Made by a program: the position numbers and the translations under genes. This document shows positions 33,930 to 45,445 of a stretch of DNA of 64,000 bases, in pieces. The notes below the pieces were generated by a model. That model saw only the letters and a list, made by a program, of their open reading frames with translations. It did no database searches and was not told the origin of the DNA. The DNA is taken from NCBI GenBank assembly GCA_037954665.1, contig JBBMOL010000021.1, positions 1,984,001-2,048,000 on the forward strand, read 5' to 3'. This DNA comes from Laguncularia racemosa (lineage: Eukaryota > Streptophyta > Magnoliopsida > Myrtales > Combretaceae). Numbering within the stretch: the stretch's first letter is position 1; each line of letters opens with the position of its first letter.

Positions 33930-36900
33930 CAAAGGGCACCGGCACTAGTGTTTGCATTACAGAGACAGGACACTCCAGATACAGAGACCTTAGCAGGTAC
34001 ATTATTAGTGAATTCTGCTGAAGCATATGTGTTGTTTGATACTGGTACAACACATTCATGTATATCTGATGCATTTAGAAGTAAATATAATGTATGTAAA
34101 GAAATGCTAAATGTTGTATTGAGCTTGAGTACTCGTATGGGTAAGGTATTGAACCAAATATGTAGAAAGGTTTGTATAAAAGTGCAGGGTAAAATATTGT
34201 TTGCAGATCTTCTAGTGTTAGACATGACCGATTTTGATGTAATTTCGGGAATGGATTGGTTAATCAGACATCATGCAACAATAGATTTTCATGATATGAC
34301 CATCCATTTCAACATGTCGGAAGGAGAATAATTTAAGTTTAAATTAGAAACTTATAAACCAATAGGATTGCCAACTTATGAATTGTGGGATAAAAGTATG
34401 ATGGCATTAATAGCAGTCGAAGCTGAAGAGGTGATAGAAATTGAGAAAGTAAGGATAGTGAAGGAATTTATTGGAGTATTTTTGAATGACTTATCTGGTT
34501 TACCTCCTGTAAGGAAGATTGAATTTAGCATAGATATAGTACCTGGTATGGCTCCCATATCAAAAGCTTCATATTGTATGGCACTCATAGAGTTGAAAGA
34601 ATTAAAGGATCAAATACAAGAGTTGTTAGATAAGAAGTTTATCGGACTAAGTGTCTTACTTTGGGGTGCACTGGTATTATTTGTGAAGAAGAAAGACAAC
34701 AGCATGCGGTTATGTATAGACTACTGGGAGTTGAATAGGGTTACAATTAAAAATAAATACCCTCTCTTAAGGATTGATGACATATTCAATCAATTACAAG
34801 GAGCTCAAGTCTTCTAAAAAATAGACTTGAGATCTGGGTACCAGCAATTGAGGATCAAGGAGGAAGACATCCAGAAGACCACTTTTAGAACTAGATACAG
34901 GCATTATGAGTTCCAAGCAATGCCTTTTGGACTCACAAATACACCGACGATGTTCATGGATTTAATGAACCGTATTCAGGGAATACTTGGATAAGTTTGT
35001 CATTGTATTCATAGATGACATTTTAATATACTCCAAAAGTGAAGAAGAATATGAGCAACACTTGAGGGCAGTATTGAGCAGATTATAAGTAGAAAAGTTA
35101 TACGCCAAGTTTAAGAAGTGTGAGTTCTAGCTAAAGCAAGTCACCTTTTTGGGACATGTGATTAGTAAGGATGGATTATCTATAGGCCCTAAGAAGATAA
35201 GAGTTGTAAATGAATGGCCCAAACCAAAGACTGTAATAGAAATTCTTCTTAGGGTTAGCAGGATACTACAGAAGATTTGTGGAAGGATTCTCCAAACTAG
35301 CAACCCCTTTAACCAAGTTGACTTAGAAAGGAGTCAAGTTTGTATGGGATGATTGATGTGAAATAAGCTACATGACATTGAAGCAGAAATTGACTTCTAC
35401 ACCTATACTTGCACTACCAGTCAATGGTGAAGAATTTATGGTGTATAGTGATGCTTCTATACAAGGGCTTAGACGTGTGTTAATGTAGAATGGTAGGGTG
35501 ATTGCATACGTATCTAGATAGTTGAAGCCTTATGAGAAGAATTACCCGACACATGATTTAGAATTAGCAGCCGTGGTATTTGCACTCAAGTTATGGAGAC
35601 ATTATTTGTATGGAGAGAAGTGCAGAATATACATAGATCACAAAAGCCTTAAGTACTTCTTTACACAAAAGGAGCTAAATATGAGGCAAAGACGTTGGCT
35701 AGAATTGATAAAAGACTATGACTTAGACATCTAATACCATCCTGAAAAAGCTAACGTCGTTACTGATGCACACAGTAGAAAGAAACATGGTAATTTAGCA
35801 ACGATGATCACAACTCAAAAGAGAGTATTGGAAGATATGAAGAAGTTAGACTTAGAGATTGCTACCCAAGAAGTTGGAGCTAGACTCACCGGTTTACAAA
35901 TACAACCAGTATTAATTGATAGAATAAAAGTTGCACAAGTCGAAGATGTGGGGATACAAGAAATGAAGAAAAGAATGAAAGAGGGAAAAGCTGTAGAGTT
36001 CAACGAAGACGTAGAGGGGCTATTGAGGTATGGTCATAAGTTGTGTGTGCCAAGTGTAGATGAACTGAAGAAAGAGATATTGAAAGAGGTACACTATTTT
36101 GGGTACTTTATACACCCTGGAAGTACCAAGATGTATAAAAACCTAAAGAACCATTATTGGTGGAGGAATATAAAGAGAGAAGTGGGTGATTATGTATTTA
36201 AGTGTACGACTTGCCAACAGATTAAGATAAAGCATCAGAGACCCACAAGGATGTTACAACCTTTACCTATACCAAAATGGAAATGGGAACATGTGACCAT
36301 GGACTTTGTCATAGCACTACCTCGATCGATAACGAAATTGGACACAATTTAGGTAATTATTGATTGGCTTACAAAATCGGCACACTTCATACCAATAGGT
36401 ACTGGGTATAAACTAGAGAAGCTGACACAAATTTATATCAAAGAAATTATAAGGTTGCATGGGAGACTGGTCTCCATAGTGTTAGACTGAGATACAAGAT
36501 TTATGGGGAGGTTTTAGAATAGTCTACATAGAGCTTTGGGGACAAAACTACAATTTAGTATGACTTTTCACCCATAGACAGATGGTCAGTCAAAGTGAAC
36601 GATTTAGATATTAGAGGATATGTTGAGGGCATGTGCATTAGACCTTGGTGGAAATTAGGATGAACATTTGCCTTTAGTGGAATTTCTTTACAACAATAGT
36701 TATCAAGTTACCATCTAAATGGCACCATATGAGGCATTGTATGGAAGAAAGTGCCGATCGCCGTTACATTAGGATGAGGTAGGTGAGAAACAAATATTGA
36801 GACCTGATCTAGTGCAAAATGCAGTAAACAAAATGAAGTTAATCAAGCAAAGAATGCGGTCAGCCTAAAGCCGCCAAAAGTCATATGCAGATAAAAGAAG

Positions 36901-37130
36901 ACACCCATTGGAGTTTTAGGTGGGAGAACATGTGTTGCTAAAGATTTCACCTACGAAGGGAGTGATAAGATTTGGATTAAGGGGAAAATTGAACCATAGA
37001 TATGTGGGACCCTTTGAAGTCTTGGAAAAAATTGGACCAATGGCATGTAGACTAGCATTGCCACAAAGTCTAGTTAGAGTACACAATGTATTTCATATTT
37101 CCATCTACGGAAATATGTGACAAACCCATA
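33930..37130 (+). pseudogene. Chromovirus pol: protease, RT, RNase H, integrase, broken
   Basis: Protease 33948-34331 has the active site LFDTGTTHSCIS and DFDVISGMDWL. RT 34480-35130 has RLCIDYWELNRVTIKNKYP, DLRSGYQQLRI, and the catalytic FIDDILIYSK (about 35008-35037); about 2 nt are missing near 34972 before that motif. RNase H 35430-35790 has YSDAS and PTHDLELAAVVFALKLWRHY. Integrase 36060-36760 has the H-H-C-C finger (HPGS-, CTTCQQIK) and MDFVIALPRS; the DDE core is damaged because the last catalytic Glu (SERTIQ in relatives) reads as Lys followed by a stop. The tail LNHRYVGPFEVLEKIG and VHNVFHIS is typical of Gypsy integrases. Many stops; not functional. Confidence 0.92.
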
Positions 37131-37169
37131 TCAAATCATTGCATTGGAACCTCTACAAGTGTAGCCAAA

Positions 37170-37345
37170 TCTCACAACCGTGGAAAGACCCGTTAGAATT
37201 GAGGATACTAAAGTGCAAACTTTGAGAAGACGGGTTATCAAGTATGTCAAGGTGTAATGGAGCAATCAAATTGAAAGAGAAGCAACATGGGAACTAGAAG
37301 AAGAGATAAGAAGAAGATACCTAGAACTCTTTAGTGATCTAAGTA
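37170..37345 (+). pseudogene. Chromodomain-like C-terminus of the integrase
   Basis: Reads (with a stop at an expected Leu or Trp position) ERPVRIEDTKVQTLRRR, IKYVKV, WSNQIEREATWELEEEI, RRYLELF. This matches the group II chromodomain tails of plant Tekay-type chromoviruses (P-I-D---K-LR-K-I--VKV-W-----EEATWE-E--M---YP-LF). Such domains are thought to bias integration towards certain chromatin. Confidence 0.82.
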
Positions 37346-37366
37346 ATTTTCGAGGACAAAAATTCT

Positions 37367-37382
37367 TGTAAGGGAGGAAGAA
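37367..37382 (+). other. Polypurine tract
   Basis: The stretch around TAAGGGAGGAAGAA sits directly before the 3' LTR. It is the expected plus-strand priming site for reverse transcription. Confidence 0.85.
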
Positions 37383-37467
37383 TGTAAATACACAAATATT
37401 GCGGTTAAGGTTAATATCGTAAATAATCTAAAGGGATTGGGGGCAATTTGGTAATTCCTATGAGGAC

Positions 37468-37475
37468 TATAAATA
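37468..37475 (+). promoter_or_regulatory. TATA box of the 3' LTR
   Basis: TATAAATA about 86 bp into the LTR, in the same position and context as in the 5' LTR. Confidence 0.6.
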
Positions 37476-38220
37476 GGTCGTTATAAACCCTATTAACCTT
37501 TTTCTTTTCTTCACCTCTCACAGAACCCTAAAGCCCTTTTGTGTTAATCTATAGAGAAGGAGACGACGTGTGAATCCATAGAGAAGGAGATGACCTTTTA
37601 CCACCGATAGCTTATTGGATTGAGGTAAGTACATAAATCAATGATTTTGAATTGTGATTTAAGTATGTACATGGTAGCATAGGGAATTAACGTATTGAGG
37701 TTTATAGATCTAGATCAATCCATGATATACAAGGGATGCGACAAGTGATTCACTCATCATGATCACAAATTGGGTCAAATAAGTGTATCTACTAGTTATG
37801 AATTTTATGTTAGATGGATCAATTAGGTTAAATTGAATAGAAATCGAGCTGATGGATCAATTTATGAGGTGTATAGTGAGATATATAGGCCCCCAACATG
37901 ACCGTTTTGGAATTGTGTTGAAAACTAAAAGTGAACCGAAAGATACATAACCATGTTGAAGATCGTGTTGAAAATAAAAGGAGAACCTAGAAATACATGA
38001 CCTCTTAACATGACCGTGTTGAAAAAAAAAAAAAATTCAACACGACCTGTCAAAATGACCATGTTGAGTTCGTGTTGATGAATAGTGAGTAGATAGATAC
38101 ATGACCACTCAATATGACTATGTTGAAGGCCATGTTGAAAAAAAAAAAAGGAAAACAACATGACCATGTTGAAAAAAAAATGATGACTTAGTGAATAGAC
38201 AAAGTACATGACATGTTAAA

Positions 38221-38225
<5 letters not shown>

Positions 38226-38259
<34 letters not shown>
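38226..38259 (+). repeat. Homopolymer run of 34 G
   Basis: An uninterrupted G run in the 3' LTR. The matching position in the 5' LTR (25011-25023) has 13 G. It is either slippage expansion or an assembly artefact. Confidence 0.9.
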
Positions 38260-38260
<1 letters not shown>

Positions 38261-39566
38261 GGTGGGTGGAACAACATGACCATGTTAAAAAAAAATGCAT
38301 ATGGCCTTTAGCATAGTCATGTATTACCTCGCACTCAATTACACAGCTTTCAACATGACCATGTTGAGCTAAAACACATTTAGTATCCTTTTGATATTTA
38401 TAGGAATACAATTTTAAAGTGAAACCATTTGAATCATGTATAGGTTTGGAAGAATTGTGAAGCTAGAAAATTATAAAACAAACTAAGTTTTGCAAAGTTA
38501 GGTACGTGTATACCATGTTTGTTACTTGTGCTTGATAAATTAAACTTTTGTGTGTGGGTTTAATAATATTGTAAATGAATCGGATTCAATGTGCATATGA
38601 TTGTGAATTGCTAGGTCCAAGAAACCGAGTGTGGGTTGGAGTTTTTAAAGTGGTACCCCGATGATTGGTATATGACATTGTCCCTAGTAGAATCGTATAT
38701 CGAAATGATCTGATTCTTATGTGAAAGGTTGTGTTGTGAAATGTTGTGATGTGAAACTTATGGACAATGGGGAGTATCCACTATCATATATATATATATT
38801 ATTTTTATGTATGGTTGTGGAAGGTAGATGTGCGAGGACTCATGGACTCATGGATAGTAGAGAGCACCCACTGTCATATATATATTATTATTATGTATGG
38901 TAAGAGACTCATGGTAGAGGATTAACTTTGTCATATATATATATATATGTATATATTGTTTGTGGATGGATTCTGAATGGATGTTTAGGAATGTTATGTA
39001 TAAAGATATTTATGTTATGATTGTGTATCAACTAAAGATTGTGAAAGATAAATGAAATTGTGAATGAATATTATGGTACATTTTGCATGTGTTACTGTTT
39101 TCGACATGGCATGCGTATGTGTGTGTACATATGCATTGTACTGGCCGTTAGTTCACCCCTTGTGGGAAATTTTTTTAGTTACAGATGCTACTGGAGAGAT
39201 CGTAGGATATGTTAAAAACCTGAGGGAATTAGCTCAAGATCAGAACAATGAAAAGAATGTAGAATATGTCTATTACGATGACTAGTAGATAGATTAAGAA
39301 AAAACATGTTAGATTTTTATTTAATTATTTTGGGAATTTTTATTATAAGTGAATGTTAATCGCTTCCACTATTTAAATTGAGAAGATTGTTGATGACTTA
39401 TTGTTGAAGATGGGAAATTTCATTAATCTTTGTTACGTAGTAGATGATTTATGACTATCATTAAAAGTATTTGAAGAATAGTAGTAATTGAGCATTTGCG
39501 TGTCTTCAAGAAATGAGGACATGTGGCAGGCTATAGCATACCTGGGTTTCGGGGCGTTACATAAGT

Positions 39567-42500
39567 AATCATGAAAAAATCAAAGAACTATTATTGAAAT
39601 TTTTAACATCTAAAAACTAATGAATACGTGTATACAAGAGTTAAGTTTTTTATACGTTAATGGTATAAAAGTTGATTTTTAAATGGAATAAATTAGATTT
39701 AAATCTTTTTTTATTATGATTAAAAAATAGTCTTTAAAAAAAAACACATGCAAATAAAAGAATAGATCATATATTGGTGCATTTGATTACTTATGTTATG
39801 TTTGATTAATTGTATTAAATAAAACTATAATAAAATATATATTTTTTCTAGAAATCTAACGAACAAATAAAGATTTGTTGTTGTTTTTTCTTAATAAATT
39901 AGGAGTAGAATCAGATTTATAAAATACCAAAATTTCCGGAACCTATGGAGGTTAATCCATTAAACCCGTCTAGGAGAGCGCAAACGCGAAGGTAGGTAGG
40001 TGATCATGGCAACCTGGGTTGGTTCACTTCACATGGTGTGATCTGCAGGTTCAGTGATGTCCGCCATGAGTCCAGCATGTGTGTTGCCAAGGTCTAGTCT
40101 AATGATCGTATGGCATGGTGCTATGGTGGTTCGTTATGGTCCGACGGTAGCTTTCGTGATAGTAGGGTTAGGGTTTGAAGGGCTGTGGAGGAAATATGAA
40201 AACGTGGAAGTATTGTATCATAAACTATCTTAAAGAGTTCCTTTTAAGCATTGATTTTTAATTTTTATGAGTTTGACCCATTTTTGTTGTATTTATTATG
40301 TGTTGAGTTGATCATTAGTTTTCTTTTTCTTTTTCTTTTCCCAATTTAATAATTTCAGCATGTTTGAATTTAGTATTTAGATAAATAATCTTATTTATAA
40401 TTATGTGCAATGGTGATATGAGGATGGTGATGGTAGCATCAATGTTGGTTGCTGTGAAGTGTTGGTGTAGGAGTAAAAGGCTGGTGGCAGCTAGTATGAT
40501 GTGATAGTAATGGCAGTGGTGTTTGGCCACAGCAATAGCAATGATAATGCTAATGGTAATTGTATTGAGGTGGTAGTGTAAGGCTATAGTAATGGTAATA
40601 ATGTAATAGTGGTGGTGATGGTGATGGTAACAAAAATGATGGAGTTAATGGTGCATGGTAACAATGTGGATATAGTGGTCATGATAGTGACACAATGATG
40701 GTGGTGACAATGTTGAAATTGGTTTTGGTAATATGGCGATGGTGATGGCATCATGACAATAGTTAGGGTTAGTAATTCGTGTTAACGTGTCAAATCTTGT
40801 ATCTGTATATAAACACATTTGTATTTGTAAAACCACAACTTGTGACATGAGTTACAAATATAATAAAACTAAAAACTTATAAGTTTCATAACAACTATGG
40901 CTTAAATGGACACACAGTAATACTAGTAGTAATTTTTAAATTCATCACATTTTCAATCAATTTTTAAGGGAGATAATTAAAGAATCTATACATAAAAAAG
41001 AATAATACCAATAAAAATATCTGACATTGAAAATTTTATAATAACAATTTAGTTTATTACGCTCATCCCTATAGAGCAAATTTTTTACCCATATAATTTA
41101 TTGTTATTTCTCAATCTTTTTTCATAATTTAGGATTTAGGATGTGCTTGTACATAACTTTTCAACTTTGTCCAAATGAAGATAGGTTACTCTTATTTTGA
41201 CTTTATACCATCCTAGACAAACAACTCGACATTCACAATGGATTTCCATATTAACTACTAGTTTAAACAAATAGATGGTAATAGGATGCCTTCGGCTTCT
41301 TTAACACCCCCATCAAATTTAACCCATGTTAGGTAAACTATCGATTCTTTTTGAAGGTGTAAATAAGGAAATGGGAAGTCATGACATGAGTAACCCTACT
41401 TACTTATTTTTCTTGTCAAATACATATCTTTAATTAGAGTTTTAAGAACCTTTGCTTAGGAATTTTTACTAGAGATATCTTTGGGTGCTTTATATTGTAA
41501 CTATATATTTTAAAATATTATTTAAACTCCAGCAGTTTTTTCCTCTTTATCATTATTTGTTTTTTTGACATTGAAGGTTCTATGTTATGGCTTAACTTAT
41601 TACGACTAACTTTAAATGACAATAGAAGACATTACCTCTTAAAGTACTATTCCTTTACCATAACTTTGATTTATGAAAATGTATAGCCGAATTTAGTCGT
41701 AATTTATTTATTTTCTCATTTTTGAAGAAGTTTTCCAATGGTAAATATGAAAACAATTCTAGGCTATGTCAAATTACTTGCTTTTATCATTTTCTCCATA
41801 TGGATACTTTATTAAACAAAATACACAAAAAAAAAAATAAATTGGATTTGTTTGGGACATTCACAAGATGATTAGCATTGTCACTACAAATCATGCAAGA
41901 CAAGTCGAAAATAATGCAATATTATGTTTTAAACAATTAAATGAAAAACTTTTATCATCTATTCTTAAGTTCAAGTAATTAACTAAAAAATTATTAATTT
42001 TTTTATCAATACTAATTTCCATCAATCAAACCCAAAACCCTCATTATAGGAATTATAGTCAATCAAACTTAGCGCTTAACAAACATTTTAAAACAACATA
42101 AATACTAATAATATGTTAAAAACCTAACAGATTTTAAAGTTAAGACTATTTATATAAATTACATGGACCACTTGTTGTTGAAGAGAGGGAGAAGGACAAG
42201 GATAAACTTTTATCATTATTTCTAATGTTGTTAATCACGATTTTCTGGGTATAATAACATGGTACTTTGTAAACACCTAAAAGATGAGAAAGAGAGATTT
42301 ATCTAAAAAAATTGAATTTATCTGAAGAAAAAAGAAAAAGAAAAAAACAACAACATAAATAAGAGAGATAGGAGAATTGAGAAGAAGAGAGAGAGATATG
42401 ATGTATTGTTAATGGCTTAGTGCAATGTAGAAAGACTATGAAATCTTAGGTTACAAAATCAATGGCACTTGAGAATAATAATAAAAATAAATAAATATAA

Positions 42501-42695
42501 TAAAGATATATATATATATATATATATATTATTAATACTAAACGGGTTCACAAGTTGAGCTTGTAATTTATTTATGAAACCTATTTAAAAAATTGGTCCA
42601 TAATTAGGTTTAAAAGCTAGACATTAACCTAAATACAAATTTTATCCTGTTATGTGATATTTTCCCTAATAGAGTTATATACTGTGATGAACTGG
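39567..42695. other. Intergenic DNA, no gene recognised
   Basis: AT-rich except for a less AT-rich stretch at about 40000-40200. 40400-40780 is a loose GATGGT/GTGGTAAT triplet-like tract. A (TA)n run lies at 42506-42529. No domain was found on either strand. Confidence 0.5.
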
Positions 42696-42699
42696 GTAG

Positions 42700-43145
42700 A
42701 TTTTGGATGTTTATACTCATAGACTCATGAATAGTGGGGAATACCTACTGTTGTATATATATAAAAGACTCATGGACTCATGAACTCATGGACAATAGGA
42801 AGAACCTATTGTAGTATATATATATAATCTCTGTGTGTGTGTATGAAGCTTGTGTTGTTGAGGGTTGTGTGTTAGAATAGCCGATATGAAAGATAATAAT
42901 TTATGCTTGAATATCTTGTTTGCATCATGTTTGTATTTGTATTTTAACATGGCATGCATATGCAATCGTTAATATACATTGTACTAAGCTTTAGCTTATC
43001 TCTCGTGAGACCTTTTTTCAACTGTAGGTACTCTTGGTGAGATTTTGGGGTATGATGAGAAATTAGAGAACACGAAACCAAGACTTGGACGAGGAGGATG
43101 TAAAATATGTATACTATGAGGAGTAATAGGTAGACAGAGTGATGT
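42700..43145 (+). repeat. Fragment of an LTR related to the chromovirus LTR
   Basis: It shares, in order, GACTCATGGACTCATGAACTC words with (TA)n runs, CATGGCATGCATATGC, a TTAGCTTATCTCTCGTGAGA motif, a TTTTCAACTGTAG acceptor-like site, and a downstream frame ending YVYYEE-stop, all as in the LTRs at 31500-32140 and 38750-39285. It is clearly diverged from both. Its LTR ends are missing. Confidence 0.8.
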
Positions 43146-43599
43146 GTGAACCCTAGGTATGTTAAACCTAGAACTTGACGAATGCAATTGAAATCAAACC
43201 CCAAGGATTGTCTCGAATAAGTAGAATGGAACTAGACCCCAATTACATCTGTTGACTAAAAACTAAGTTATCAAAAGAAATTTCCCCAATCAAATTCGGT
43301 TGAAGAATTCCAAAGAGAGTTCTTTTGCAAAGAACAAAGGAGGGTTTTCTTTTTCTTTTTAAAAAAGATGTGTTTTATTTCAATCTTCAATAATGATGTG
43401 TGTTGTGCCGACCCCTACTCGGTCATATAAGGATGTTACATACAAGAAAATACAAAACCTAAGTCACCTAATCTAGCTTGCGGCCTTATCTTCTTATGGA
43501 TCGAAACACCTAACTAATTATGCCAAATTACAAACCAAAACAAATAATAAAACATAACAAAACAAAACCGAGAATCCTCTTTCCCTTTTCAGTTCAATA

Positions 43600-43855
43600 A
43601 AAACATATCTATTCTAGGACTTCAAATCCTTACACCCTTCCATAGAAACGTGAATCAAATTGATAGGTGCTGGTTCTCCTTTCGTGTAATTTGATTCCTT
43701 AGCTTGTAGGTCCATGACTAGTCCTTATAAGTCACCATTCATCTTCTTGGCTCTAGCTTGGGTCATTAGGCCTCCAATTCCTTGCAATAGATCTTGGGAT
43801 TTCGATTCCGCCCTCTTAGATACTAGTTGATCCTCATCAATATATATATATATAT
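43600..43855 (-). pseudogene. C-terminal tail of a Gypsy polyprotein
   Basis: On the minus strand the sequence reads QDLLQGIGGLMTQARAKKMN, matching the GPITRARAKR-like tails of plant Gypsy polyproteins, followed after a stop by MDLQAKE. The stretch 43150-43600 beyond it may be the matching 3' LTR, but its ends were not located. A (TA)n run follows at 43841-43860. Confidence 0.6.
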
Positions 43856-44164
43856 ATATAAAGTAGAATAATGATATAGTAATTTTCCTCACATTATTTC
43901 CATAATGTTGTATAGGTAACTTCCTCTATATTTTCCTATAACTATAATTTTCACTCTAATTGTAACTTTATATATGTATATATATATATTGTTGTTTATT
44001 TATTACATTACTATAATATTTTTAACTATATAAGATACTAAATTCACTCCATCTCTCCTAATGTTATATTTATTATTGAACAAAATTTTTGACAAATATG
44101 TGCAGTTAGTTTATGATTTTGATTTTTGCGATGAGACAAGAATAAATATTTTATTTGTTGCAAC

Positions 44165-44330
44165 TAGAGTTGCAAATGAGTCGAGCTATTCATAAGTTAC
44201 TTAAGCTTAGCTTAATTTAAGCTTGATTAATAAATAATCGAGCTTGAGCTCAAAATAAAGCTCATTTATTTAAATAAGCCAAGCTTGTGCTCCTGTTTAA
44301 GCCAAGCATATGAGTCTAAATCCTTAATCA
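44165..44330. mobile_element. MITE-like patch rich in GAGCT/AAGCTT words
   Basis: It starts AGAGTTGCAAATGAGTCGAG, a form common at the ends of plant MITEs, and continues with AAGCTT and GAGCTTGAGCTC words. It resembles the patch in intron 15 (6958-7335). No inverted end or target duplication was found. Confidence 0.35.
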
Positions 44331-44804
44331 CGAAGTGATATAACTCTTGTGATTGAAACTCATGAAAGTTTGATCAAAAGTTGCAACATGTTGAAGTATT
44401 TCATTCTTCAATTTTGTTTTCATAAAGTACATGAGTAGGTATTTGGTTGTGTACCTTTCAGATTTAATTTACAACCATTGTTTAAGAAACACAATCAAGT
44501 ACATGGCCATGTATGTGACCGCATATCTCTTAGTACAATAAATACAAAATATAGCATACCAGCAAGATGTACACATCTAAGAACATAGGCGCATTTTTAT
44601 CTATGTATCTCTTTGAATGCTACAAATTTCCCTCTTTTGCTTTTGTTTAACACAAGCACTATCTTAGTTAATCCTCGAGCATTATAAACACATAGTTTAC
44701 ACTTTAAAACACATAATTGGCAATCTATTTTAACAAACCATACTTGGAAGCTTACTAGTTTACCTTAGGGAATGAAAGCCAGTGGTCTTGAGTGAATTTA
44801 TAAG

Positions 44805-45445
44805 GTTAAGTACAAGGTAGATGAGACCTTGAGAGATTCAAACCTGAACTTGCTATTAAGGGTAATAGTCAAATTGAAGGGATTAATTATACCAACACTT
44901 TGTCCTCAGTGACTAAACTACCCATATTATGCATTTTTGAAGCAATATTTGCTGTTAAACGATTAAAAGGTCATAAATCAAATGTTAACAATGCCTTTTT
45001 GCATTGCTATATTGATAAAGAAATATATATGACACCTATTGAAAGGTATACAAAAGGTTGGGCTTAATTAAGTGCATCATATTGTTTATACTTTATATGG
45101 CTTAAAGCAAGCCTCTAATCAATGGAGTAAGAAACTTGCTCAATGGAAAAGTGATCACACTCTTTTTGTACAAGTTAGAAGAGAATAGTTCCTTATTGTT
45201 ATATTATATTAGATGATATGCTGATGATTGGAACTCATCACTCCATAATTTAAGATACTAAATCTACTCTTGATGAAGCTTTTACATAATTAAGGATCTT
45301 GGTTTGGCTTGTTTTTTTCCTTAGAATTAAAATCTATAACCATGATAAGGGCATTATGCCTCATTAGTGTTAATTTCATCATGATATTCTTCAAGAGATA
45401 GTCTAATAGGTGTTGAGCCTATGAATTTCCTTTTCCTTGGAATAT
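44805..45445 (+). pseudogene. Copia reverse transcriptase relic
   Basis: In shifting frames: YKARLVAKGN-like, EGINYTNTLSSVTKL (family: EGIDY-ETFSPVAKL), SNVNNAFLHCYIDKEIYM (family: DVNNAFLHGDLDEEVYM), then LKQASNQWSKKLAQW (family: LYGLKQASRQWF-KL) and a remnant of the YVDD region (DDMLMIG). Several stops and frameshifts. No ends identified. Confidence 0.8.

Larger units (their letters stand above)
23443..39561 (+). mobile_element. Ty3/Gypsy chromovirus (Tekay/Del-like) with nested insertions in its 5' LTR
   Basis: The element has a 5' LTR, a Met-tRNA primer site, gag, protease, RT, RNase H, integrase, a chromodomain-like tail, a purine tract and a 3' LTR, in Ty3/Gypsy order. It is flanked by TAAGC (23438-23442) and TAAGT (39562-39566), a 5-bp duplication with one change. 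The 5' LTR is enlarged to 8,974 bp by a hAT insertion and by a 5.96-kb LTR. Removing both with their target duplications leaves 2,304 bp, against 2,179 bp for the 3' LTR. The LTRs differ at roughly one base in ten by eye, and the coding region carries many stops, so the insertion is old. The chromodomain-type tail and LTR size suggest the Tekay/Del clade. Confidence 0.93.
37383..39561 (+). repeat. 3' LTR of the chromovirus (2,179 bp, uninterrupted)
   Basis: Begins TGTAAATACACAAATATTGC and ends CGGGGCGTTACA. It contains a TATA box at 37468-37475, an array of AACATG/CATGTT inverted repeats (37890-38370), a run of 34 G (38226-38259), two tandem 110-bp-like units, a possible splice donor/acceptor pair (38502 and 39184), and a 33-codon frame (39184-39285). 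Confidence 0.93.

Noticed and set aside
40400..40780. Coding repeat protein
   Set aside because: The GATGGT-type tract gives stops in every frame within short distances and has no domain.
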